Notes under the pieces: generated by a model | Told to the model about the DNA's origin: nothing | Database searches by the model: none | The model's input: only the letters and a program-made list of their open reading frames with translations | Shown: piece by piece, positions 43,650-51,019 of the stretch | Position numbering within the stretch: position 1 is the stretch's first letter | Layout: each line of letters begins with the position of its first letter | DNA from: CADEED01 sp035765415 | Lineage (GTDB): Bacteria > Pseudomonadota > Gammaproteobacteria > Steroidobacterales > Steroidobacteraceae | Reading direction: 5' to 3' | Assembly: GCA_035765415.1 (NCBI GenBank) | Contig: DASTXR010000088.1 | Location: 62,001-126,000, forward strand | Length of the DNA stretch: 64,000 nt | Program-made: the position numbers and the translations under genes

Positions 43650-43871
43650 ATCTTGCAGAGCCTGCCTAGCAGGCTAGGGAATCCCCGGCGGATCGACCGC
43701 CCTAGCCTTAGGGCGTGAACCCGCTGCTATACTCGCGCGCAACACGTCCGCGCCTACGCGTCCGCGAGGGGAGGCAGCAGCGCGGCGGAACACTAAAGAC
43801 GATAAGGCCAAGCGGTACTGCTGCTCCCTCCTCGCGACTCGCAGCGCATTCCGCGGTCTCAGGGGAAATTA
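43650..43871 (+). promoter_or_regulatory. hairpin-rich region with possible promoter and structured leader before DUF1302 gene
   Basis: Near the plsB end, a 7-bp perfect hairpin (AGCCTGC/GCAGGCT, 43659-43675) leads into a second stem, GGCTAGGG with CCCTAGCC (43672-43707). A -10-like TATACT lies at 43728-43733; its -35 is poor. A long imperfect stem then joins GCGAGG...CAGCAG (43764-43780) to CTGCTG...CCTCGC (43818-43835), leaving 36 bases before the ATG. The transcript leader of the DUF1302 operon should therefore be strongly folded. Confidence 0.45.
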
Positions 43872-45989
43872 ATGAGTAACGATCTGATCCGGCGATACGT
43901 ATCGCGTTCGCTTCCGATCGTCGCAGCGCTCACATTGGCGTCACCCGCGGCTTACGCCTGGGACTTCCAGAACGAGTCGGGCAGCTTCTCGGGTAGCTGG
44001 GACACCACGCTGACGTACGGCCAGGCCTGGCGCATCGAATCACGCGATTGCCGGCTCATCGCCATTGCCGACGGCGGATGCGGGCGCTCGCCGAACATCG
44101 ACGACGGCAATCTGAACTACGACACGGACATGTACTCGCGCGCCCTCAAGGTGCTGACCGAGTTGTCCCTGAACTACCGCGGCGTCGGCGCCTTCGTGCG
44201 CGCTTCCGGTCTGTACGACGATGCCGCCCAGGACACGCAGCGAACCCCGCTGGCCGATTCCTCCGAAGACCTGGTCGTGGGCTACACGCGCCTGCTCGAT
44301 GCCTTCGTCTACGCCAAGTTCGACCTGGGGTCGATGGGTGCGGAACTGCGCCTCGGCCGGCAGGTGGTGAGCTGGGGCGAAAGCACGTTCATCCAGAACG
44401 GCCTGAACGTAATCAACCATTTCGACGTCTCGGCGCTGCGCGTTCCGGGCTCCGAGCTCAAGGAAGGTTTCCTGCCCCAGGAGCTGGTCAATTTCAGCGT
44501 CCAGTTCAACGACAACTGGTCGGCGCAGGCTATCTACATCACCGACTGGAACGCGACGGTGCCCGAGCCCGCCGGTTCCTATTACAGCGCCAACGACTTC
44601 GCGACCACCGGCGGCAGCAAGGTGGTGCTGGGCTTCGGTTCGTTCTCCGACCAGGGCGTCGATTTCCGCCCGCTCGGCGGCCCGTTCATCAGCAACTTCC
44701 AGACCGTGAATCGCCTGTCGACCATCAAGGCGCCCGACGACGGACAGTACGGGTTGAACCTCAAGTACTTCGCGCCCGACTTCAACAACGGCACCGAGTT
44801 CGGCCTGTTCTACCTGAACTACCACAGCCGCCTGCCGTTGATCTCCGGCATGACCGGCACGCAACAGGGCGTGGGCAACGCGTTCGGCGCATTGAATGCG
44901 GTCGGCGCGGCGGCGCAGGGCCTGGCTGCGGGCCTGCCGGCGGCCGCCGCCATTGCCACGGCCGCGCAGCTCGGTGTGGCGCGTTCGGCCGCCGCCGGCG
45001 GCAACCTCTCGCTGGCAACGGCGACGCAGTACGCCACCATCGGCGCCAACACGCAGATCGCGCGCGGCGACGTCACGGGGCAGGCCACCAACATCGCCAC
45101 GCACGAATACGCGCTCACGTCCGGCTATTTCACCGAGTATCCCGAAGACATCAAGCTGATCGGCGTGTCGTTCAACACGCAGCTTCAGCGCAGCGGCATC
45201 GCGCTGCAGGGCGAAGTCGCCTATCGACAGGACGTGCCGCTGCAGTTCGACGACGTCGAATTGTTGTTCGCCGCGCTCACGCCCTTCGAGCAAGGCCTCG
45301 CCACCCTGCGTAACACACCGCTGCCCACCACCTGTCCCATCGGCGTGCCGGCGGCGTCCACGCTCACGCACTGCGGTCAGCTGGGCGGCTTCGGTCTCGG
45401 CGAGAAAGTGACTGGCTGGGATCTGTTCGACACCTACCAGGTGCAGTTCACCGCGACCAAGACCTTCTCCAACGTGCTCAAAGCCTCGCAGATGGTGATC
45501 GTCGCCGAAGCCGGCCTGACGCACGTGGAAGACATGCCCGAGAAGCTCTCGGGCGGTCCGAACGGTCGCGGCCTGCGCTTCAATGGCCCGGCCACCAACG
45601 TCAGCGGCAACTTCGAGCTGCGGGGCCGCCACTGCCCCACGCTTTCCGCGGCGGATTGCCTCGCGCTGAACCTGGTCGAACCGCAGAACCGTTTCGCCGA
45701 TTCCACGTCGTATGGATATCGTGTGGCCGGAAGGCTGGAATACCCGGGGCTCATGGGTCCCTGGAACATCCTGCCGCGCTTCAACTGGCAGCATGACGTC
45801 AGCGGCACCACGCCCGGCCCCGGCGGCAACTTCGTCGAAGGCCGTTACGGCCTCACGCTGGGTGTTGCCGCGAACCTGCTGGCCAAGTGGGAGCTCGACA
45901 TGGCATGGACCAAGTTCGGCGGCGCCGGACGTTTCAACGACATCAACGATCGCGACTTCGTCGCGGCCACGATCAAATTCTCGTTCTGA
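43872..45989 (+). CDS. DUF1302 outer-membrane-type protein
   Basis: A 705-residue exported protein. The signal peptide ends near AYA (about residue 29). The mature protein is beta-rich and ends in an aromatic residue (ATIKFSF), as in outer-membrane barrels. It contains DUF1302 features near the start: the GSFSGSWDTTLTYGQAWRIE segment, the Cys pair region DCRLIAIADGGC and GRQVVSWGES. DUF1302 proteins recur beside DUF1329 and MMPL transporter genes; no reaction is proved. It is the first gene of the four-gene module, and DUF1329 begins 20 bases after it. Confidence 0.9.
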   Translation: MSNDLIRRYVSRSLPIVAALTLASPAAYAWDFQNESGSFSGSWDTTLTYGQAWRIESRDCRLIAIADGGCGRSPNIDDGNLNYDTDMYSRALKVLTELSLNYRGVGAFVRASGLYDDAAQDTQRTPLADSSEDLVVGYTRLLDAFVYAKFDLGSMGAELRLGRQVVSWGESTFIQNGLNVINHFDVSALRVPGSELKEGFLPQELVNFSVQFNDNWSAQAIYITDWNATVPEPAGSYYSANDFATTGGSKVVLGFGSFSDQGVDFRPLGGPFISNFQTVNRLSTIKAPDDGQYGLNLKYFAPDFNNGTEFGLFYLNYHSRLPLISGMTGTQQGVGNAFGALNAVGAAAQGLAAGLPAAAAIATAAQLGVARSAAAGGNLSLATATQYATIGANTQIARGDVTGQATNIATHEYALTSGYFTEYPEDIKLIGVSFNTQLQRSGIALQGEVAYRQDVPLQFDDVELLFAALTPFEQGLATLRNTPLPTTCPIGVPAASTLTHCGQLGGFGLGEKVTGWDLFDTYQVQFTATKTFSNVLKASQMVIVAEAGLTHVEDMPEKLSGGPNGRGLRFNGPATNVSGNFELRGRHCPTLSAADCLALNLVEPQNRFADSTSYGYRVAGRLEYPGLMGPWNILPRFNWQHDVSGTTPGPGGNFVEGRYGLTLGVAANLLAKWELDMAWTKFGGAGRFNDINDRDFVAATIKFSF

Positions 45990-46009
45990 TCGCGACGAGG
46001 GGAATTTCC

Positions 46010-47389
46010 ATGCTGAAAAAACTTGTACTGACCATGGTTGCGGCAATCGCCGGCAGCGCGATCGGCGCCTCGGCACAGGCTGCGGTTTCGGCCGCCGAAG
46101 CCGCCAAACTCGGGGCCGAGCTCACGCCGCTCGGCGCCGTGAAGGCGGGTAACGCCGACGGCTCCATCCCGGCGTGGGAAGGCGGGCTCACCTCCGCGGC
46201 CCAGGCCGGATTCGCCAATTTCCGGCCCGGCCAGCATCACCCCGATCCGTACGCCTCCGACAAGCCGCTGTACACCGTCACCCCGGCGAACATGGCCCAG
46301 TACGGCGCCAAGCTGACCGAAGGCCACAAGAAGCTGCTGACCACCTATCGCGGCACCTTCAAGATGGTCGTGTATCCCACGCATCGCAGCGCCGCCGCTC
46401 CGCAGCGCATCTACGACGCCACCAAGCGCATTGCGACCACCGCGCAGCTGGCCAAGGGCGGCAACGGCGTCACCAACGCGGGCGAGGGCATTCCGTTCGC
46501 GATCCCCAAGGAAGGCGTGGAAGTCTTCTGGAACCACGTGCTGCGTTATCGCGGTGACGTCATCGTCCGGCAGATCGGCCAGGCGCCGGTCACCGCGGGC
46601 GGCTCCTACAACATGATCAAGTTCCACGACGATACGATGGCGGCGTACAGCCTGCCGGGCGCGAAGTCGGAGAACCTCGACAACACCATCGCGTACTTCA
46701 TCCAGGAAACCGTGGCGCCGGCGCGCTTTGCGGGTGAAGTGCTGCTGGTGCAGGAGACGCTCGACCAGTCGATCGAAAATCGCCGCGCCTGGGTCTACAA
46801 CCCCGGCCAGCGCCGTGTTCGCCGCGCGCCGAACGTGGCATTCGACAACCCGGGCACGAACTCCGACAACCTGCGTACCTCCGACCAGTTCGATATCTAC
46901 AACGGTTCGCCGCAGCGTTACGACTGGACGCTGGTCGGCAAGAAAGAAATCCTGGTGCCGCACAACAGCTACAAGCTGGGTTCGAACACCCTCAAGTACG
47001 CCGACATCCTCAAGAAGAACCACATCAACTCCGACCTGGCGCGTTTCGAGTTGCATCGCGTGTGGGTGGTGGATTCGAAGCTGAAGGCGGGCCAGAGCCA
47101 TCTGTACAGCCGCCGCACGCTGTACGTGGACGAAGACAGCTGGCACATCCTCGCGGTCGATTGCTACGACAGCCGCGGCGAGCTCTACCGCGTGCAGGAA
47201 GCCCACGTCATCCAGTACTACGACGTGCCGGCGCTGTGGACCGTGCTCGAAACCGTGTACGACCTGTCCAATGGCCGCTACCTGGCGCTGGGTCTCGACA
47301 ACGAAGAATCGCGCAGCCGCGATTTCTCGCAGAAACGCACGATCGGCGACTACCAGCCCGCCGCCCTGCAGCGCCGCGGCGTTCGTTGA
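46010..47389 (+). CDS. DUF1329 periplasmic protein (LolA/LolB-like fold)
   Basis: A 459-residue exported protein. Its signal peptide is MLKKLVLTMVAAIAGSAIG, cleaved after AQA. DUF1329 features include GSIPAWEGGLTSA (about 52-64), the YRGTFKMVVYPTHRSAAAPQ segment and WVYNPGQRRVRRAPN. This family shares the half-barrel fold of lipoprotein- and lipid-carrier proteins such as LolA/LolB (established family grouping). A role as periplasmic carrier of a hydrophobic cargo is therefore a reasonable inference. ATG at 46010 has AGGGGAA upstream. A large inverted repeat follows before the next gene. Confidence 0.92.
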   Translation: MLKKLVLTMVAAIAGSAIGASAQAAVSAAEAAKLGAELTPLGAVKAGNADGSIPAWEGGLTSAAQAGFANFRPGQHHPDPYASDKPLYTVTPANMAQYGAKLTEGHKKLLTTYRGTFKMVVYPTHRSAAAPQRIYDATKRIATTAQLAKGGNGVTNAGEGIPFAIPKEGVEVFWNHVLRYRGDVIVRQIGQAPVTAGGSYNMIKFHDDTMAAYSLPGAKSENLDNTIAYFIQETVAPARFAGEVLLVQETLDQSIENRRAWVYNPGQRRVRRAPNVAFDNPGTNSDNLRTSDQFDIYNGSPQRYDWTLVGKKEILVPHNSYKLGSNTLKYADILKKNHINSDLARFELHRVWVVDSKLKAGQSHLYSRRTLYVDEDSWHILAVDCYDSRGELYRVQEAHVIQYYDVPALWTVLETVYDLSNGRYLALGLDNEESRSRDFSQKRTIGDYQPAALQRRGVR

Positions 47390-47406
47390 AGGTCTAGTTA
47401 GGAGGC

Positions 47407-47520
47407 GGTGCCGTGCGGTGGTGCCGGGCACCAAAAGTCGTAGTTGAGTAAGCGCCGGACTTGAGGCGCCAACGATCACTCAACTACGACTTTTGGTGCC
47501 CGGCACCACCGCACGGCACC
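47407..47520. repeat. large perfect inverted repeat, 43-bp arms
   Basis: Left arm 47407-47449 and right arm 47478-47520 are exact reverse complements. They contain GGTGCCGGGCACC and GTAGTTGAGT. The 28-base centre has a smaller GCGCC/GGCGC pair. It is a different family from the GGGGGCAGCCCCC repeats. The element lies between DUF1329 and the YCF48-like gene, within a run of four co-directional genes, and would make a very strong hairpin in the transcript. Confidence 0.95.
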
Positions 47521-47555
47521 ACCTTAGAACAACAGAAGAACTTTCGGGAGTTGGC

Positions 47556-48563
47556 ATGAGGCGTGTAATTGGCCTCGCAGTGGTCGCAACGCTGGCAGCG
47601 TGTGCCATCGCCCCGCGCGTCACGTGGGCGCAACTCGATCCCAATGACATGGCGAACAAGCCGGCGGAGATCGCGCCGCTGGCCGCGACCTCGCTGCTGC
47701 TCGATCTCGCGTTCGCGGGCGATCGGCTCGTGGCGGTGGGCGAGCGCGGCCACGTGCTGCTCTCCGACGACCACGGCGCCACCTGGCGCCAGGCGAAGGC
47801 GGTTCCCACGCGCGCGATGCTCACCGCGGTGTTCTTCGTCGATGCGCAGTACGGGTGGGCCGTCGGCCACGACGAGACCATCCTCAATACCGTGGACGGT
47901 GGTGAAACCTGGACGCGATCGCACTTCGCGCCCGAAGCGCAGCAGCCGCTGCTCGACCTCTGGTTCGCCAACCGCGTCAGCGGCATTGCCGTGGGCGCCT
48001 ACGGCGCCTACTTCACCACCAACGACGGCGGCCGCCACTGGTCGTCCGCGAAGTTCTCGCCGCCACCCGCGTCGACCGCCGATGAAGAGCCTCCGCCTGA
48101 CTACCACCTCAATCGCATCGTGGGCGTCGGCAATCGCCTGTACGTGGCGGCCGAAGGCGGGAAGCTCTACCGCTCCGACGACCGCGGCGCCACCTGGCGC
48201 ATGTTGCCGTCGCCGTACGAAGGCAGTTTCTTCGGCCTGGTGCCCATCCGCGGCGAAGGCCTGCTCGCCTTCGGGCTGCGCGGCCACCTGTTCCGCTCGG
48301 CCGACGCCGGCGAGACCTGGCACGAGCTCGAATCCCATACCACCGCCATGCTCACCGACGGAGTCGCCGTGAACGACCTGCGCGTGGTCATCGGCGGCCT
48401 GAGCGGCGTGTTGCTGGTGTCAGCCGACGCCGGCGAGACCTTCAAGCTCACGCAGCAGGACGATCGCAAGGGCATGGCGGCGCTGCTGCCAGGGCCCGCG
48501 GGCACGGTGGTCGTGGCCGGCGAGGGCGGCGTGCGCACCATCCGCGTCGGCGAGGGTAGCTAG
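47556..48563 (+). CDS. YCF48-type beta-propeller protein
   Basis: A 335-residue exported beta-propeller with repeats of the type GATWRQAKAVPTRAM, GGETWTRSHFAP, GRHWSSAKF, GETWHELESH. These BNR/YCF48-like repeats are found in plant photosystem II assembly factor Ycf48 and in bacterial envelope proteins. The signal is either a lipobox (TLAAC, Cys16) or a normal cleavage site near TWAQ. ATG at 47556 has GGGAG upstream; the longer frame enters the inverted repeat. It ends two bases before the MMPL transporter gene, so the two are coupled. Confidence 0.9.
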   Translation: MRRVIGLAVVATLAACAIAPRVTWAQLDPNDMANKPAEIAPLAATSLLLDLAFAGDRLVAVGERGHVLLSDDHGATWRQAKAVPTRAMLTAVFFVDAQYGWAVGHDETILNTVDGGETWTRSHFAPEAQQPLLDLWFANRVSGIAVGAYGAYFTTNDGGRHWSSAKFSPPPASTADEEPPPDYHLNRIVGVGNRLYVAAEGGKLYRSDDRGATWRMLPSPYEGSFFGLVPIRGEGLLAFGLRGHLFRSADAGETWHELESHTTAMLTDGVAVNDLRVVIGGLSGVLLVSADAGETFKLTQQDDRKGMAALLPGPAGTVVVAGEGGVRTIRVGEGS

Positions 48564-48565
48564 CC

Positions 48566-50968
48566 GTGGCCACGCAAACCCCTTCCGTGGCGGCGACGCT
48601 CGAGAGACTGATCTTCGGTCACCGGATCCTCATCGTCATCGTGTTCGCGCTGCTGACCGCCGGCCTCACGCTGGTGGCGGTGCGCGGCCTGCACATCGAC
48701 GCCTCGTTCACCAAGCAGCTGCCGCTCAAACACGAGTACATGCAGACCTTCGTGAAACACCAGGCGGAGTTCGGCGGCGCCAATCGCGTGCTGATCGCCC
48801 TGGTGGCGCGCGACGGCAACATGTTCACGCCCCAGTTCTTCGACGCGCTCAAGAAGGCCACCGACGAAGTGCTGGTCATGGACGGCATCGATCGCGGCCG
48901 CGTGCAGTCGCTGTTCACGCCCAACGTGCGCTACATGGAGGTGGTCGAGGACGGCATCGAGGCCGGCAACGTGGTCGACTCGGAGTTCGTGCCGACGGCC
49001 GAAGCGCTGGCCAAGGTGCGCGAGAACATCCTCAAGGCGGGAATCCGCGGCCGGCTGGTGGCCAACGATTTCTCCGGCGCGCTGGTCTCGGCCATCGTGC
49101 TCGAGAAGGACGCCACCGGCAAACCCATCGACCCCATCGAAGTGGCGCGCGCGCTCGAAAGCCGCGTACGCGATCTCATCCAGGGCAGCGATGTGCTGGT
49201 GCAGGCGCAGGGCTCGGGCGTCGACGTGCACATGATCGGCTTCGCCAAGGTGGTGGGCGATATCGCCGACGGCGCGATGTCGGTCATCGTGTTCGCCATC
49301 GCCACCATTCTGCTCACGCTGCTGGCGGTCTGGTATTACGTGCAGTCGCTGAAAGTGGCGGTGGTGCCCATCGCCTGCTCCATCGTCGCGGTGACGTGGC
49401 AGCTCGGCACGCTGGTGCTGCTCGGCTACGGCATCGATCCGCTGGGCCTGCTCGTGCCGTTCCTCATCTTCGCGATCGGCGTGTCGCACGGCGTGCAGAA
49501 GATCAGCGCGGTCAAGGAAGCCGCGGTCGCCGGCCTCGGCAGCATGGATGCCGCGCGGCAGACGTTCCGGCAATTGCTGATGCCGGCCATCATCGCGCTG
49601 CTGGCCGATCTCGTCGGCTTCATCACCATCCTGCTGATTCCCGTGCAGGTGGTGCAGGAGATGGCCATCACCGCCAGCATCGGCGTGGCCATCGTCATCC
49701 TCACGGATCTCATCCTGTTGCCCGTGCTCGTGTCCTGGGTGACCTGGGATGATCAATACAAGTCGCGAGTGGAGATACGCCAGGAAAAGCTCGCGCGACA
49801 GTGGAAGTCGCTGGCGCGCATCACCGAGCGCAAGCCCGCGGCCATCATCATCGGCATCGCGGTGTTGTTAGCCATCTTCGGCGTCTGGAAGGGGCGCGAA
49901 ACCCCCATCGGCGACACGCAGGCGGGCGTGCCCGAGCTGCGCGCCGATTCGCGCTACAACCGCGACAGCAACATCATCACCAACAAGTTCTCGATCGGTG
50001 TCGACATCCTCACGGTGATCGTGGAGACGAAGGAGCCGACCTGCACCAGCCACGAGCTCATGACTGCCGTCGACACCTTCGCGTGGAAGATGCGCAACGT
50101 GGATGGCGTGCAGGAGGTGATGGCGCTGCCCATCGTCGCCAAGATTGCCATCGCCGGCTGGAACGAAGGCAGCCTGAAGTGGCGCAACATTCCGCGCGAG
50201 CCCAACCAGCTCACGCAGTCGACGCGGTACATCGAGACCAGCACCGGCCTGCTGAACGCGGATTGCAACGTGATTCCCGTGATGCTGTTCCTGCGCGATC
50301 ACAAGGCGGCCACCATCGAAAGGGTGGTGGGCGAGGTGAAGGCATGGCGCGAGGCGAATGCATTGCCCGGCGCCACGTTCAACCTGGCCACCGGCAACGT
50401 CGGCGTGATGGCCGCCACCAACGAGGAAGTGAAGGCCAAGGAATATCCCATCCTCGGATGGGTTTTCGCCGCGGTCATCCTGATGTGTCTGCTGACGTTC
50501 CGCAGCGTGCTGGGCACGGTGCTGGTGTTCCTGCCGCTCGCGCTGGTGTCCATCCTGGTCTACGCGGTGATGGCTATCGTCGGCATCGGCCTCAAGGTGA
50601 ACACGCTGCCCATGGTGGCGCTGGGCGCCGGCATCGGCGTCGACTACGGCATCTACCTCTGGAGCCGCATGCAGGAATACCTGCGCGCCGGCGACACCGT
50701 GCACCAGGCCTTCGAGAAGACCATGCGCGTGACCGGGGCCAGCATCATCTTCACCGGCATCACGCTGGCCATCGGCGTGGTCACCTGGGTGTTCTCGCCG
50801 CTGCAGTTCCAGGCGGACATCGGCATCATGCTCACGTTCATGTTCTTCGTGAACATGCTGGGCGCCATCATCCTGCTGCCCGCGCTGGCAGCGTGGTTCG
50901 TAAAGGGGGCAGCCCCCATTTCCCAGCAAAAGGGGTCAACCCTCGGTGCTACGGGGAATGAACCCTGA
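48566..50968 (+). CDS. RND-superfamily transporter of the MMPL/hydrophobe type
   Basis: An 800-residue inner-membrane protein with about 12 membrane helices in two halves (first helix about 17-37; a large periplasmic loop about 45-225; second half from about 420). MMPL/HAE3 proteins use the proton gradient to move lipids and other hydrophobic molecules. The second half keeps the GVDYGIYL motif with the proton-relay Asp; the first half has GVSHGVQ at the matching place, with Ser in place of Asp. It starts at a GTG. The last 21 codons (FVKGAAPISQQ to the stop) lie in a REP element. Confidence 0.92.
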   Translation: MATQTPSVAATLERLIFGHRILIVIVFALLTAGLTLVAVRGLHIDASFTKQLPLKHEYMQTFVKHQAEFGGANRVLIALVARDGNMFTPQFFDALKKATDEVLVMDGIDRGRVQSLFTPNVRYMEVVEDGIEAGNVVDSEFVPTAEALAKVRENILKAGIRGRLVANDFSGALVSAIVLEKDATGKPIDPIEVARALESRVRDLIQGSDVLVQAQGSGVDVHMIGFAKVVGDIADGAMSVIVFAIATILLTLLAVWYYVQSLKVAVVPIACSIVAVTWQLGTLVLLGYGIDPLGLLVPFLIFAIGVSHGVQKISAVKEAAVAGLGSMDAARQTFRQLLMPAIIALLADLVGFITILLIPVQVVQEMAITASIGVAIVILTDLILLPVLVSWVTWDDQYKSRVEIRQEKLARQWKSLARITERKPAAIIIGIAVLLAIFGVWKGRETPIGDTQAGVPELRADSRYNRDSNIITNKFSIGVDILTVIVETKEPTCTSHELMTAVDTFAWKMRNVDGVQEVMALPIVAKIAIAGWNEGSLKWRNIPREPNQLTQSTRYIETSTGLLNADCNVIPVMLFLRDHKAATIERVVGEVKAWREANALPGATFNLATGNVGVMAATNEEVKAKEYPILGWVFAAVILMCLLTFRSVLGTVLVFLPLALVSILVYAVMAIVGIGLKVNTLPMVALGAGIGVDYGIYLWSRMQEYLRAGDTVHQAFEKTMRVTGASIIFTGITLAIGVVTWVFSPLQFQADIGIMLTFMFFVNMLGAIILLPALAAWFVKGAAPISQQKGSTLGATGNEP

Positions 50969-51019
50969 AACGTGCGTTCGAGGACTGACCCCTTTTGCTA
51001 GGAAATGGGGGCTGCCCCC
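50905..51019. repeat. REP-like inverted repeat inside the MMPL gene 3' end and the decarboxylase start region
   Basis: Arms 50905-50938 and 50986-51019 are reverse complements with one mismatch in 34 bases. They carry the same words as the element at 11357 (GGGGGCAGCCCCC, AGCAAAAGGGGTCA). The left arm and centre encode the final 21 residues of the MMPL protein. The right arm ends on the base before the decarboxylase ATG (51020), so its GGGGG, about eight bases upstream, is the only available ribosome-binding site. Folding would hide that site. Confidence 0.9.

Noticed and set aside
44040..46076. A 678-residue minus-strand frame opposite DUF1302
   Set aside because: Reverse shadow, while the plus strand has a signal peptide and family features.
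11357..51019. The repeated GGGGTCAG elements as a CRISPR array
   Set aside because: They are few, far apart, self-complementary and have no regular spacers or cas genes.
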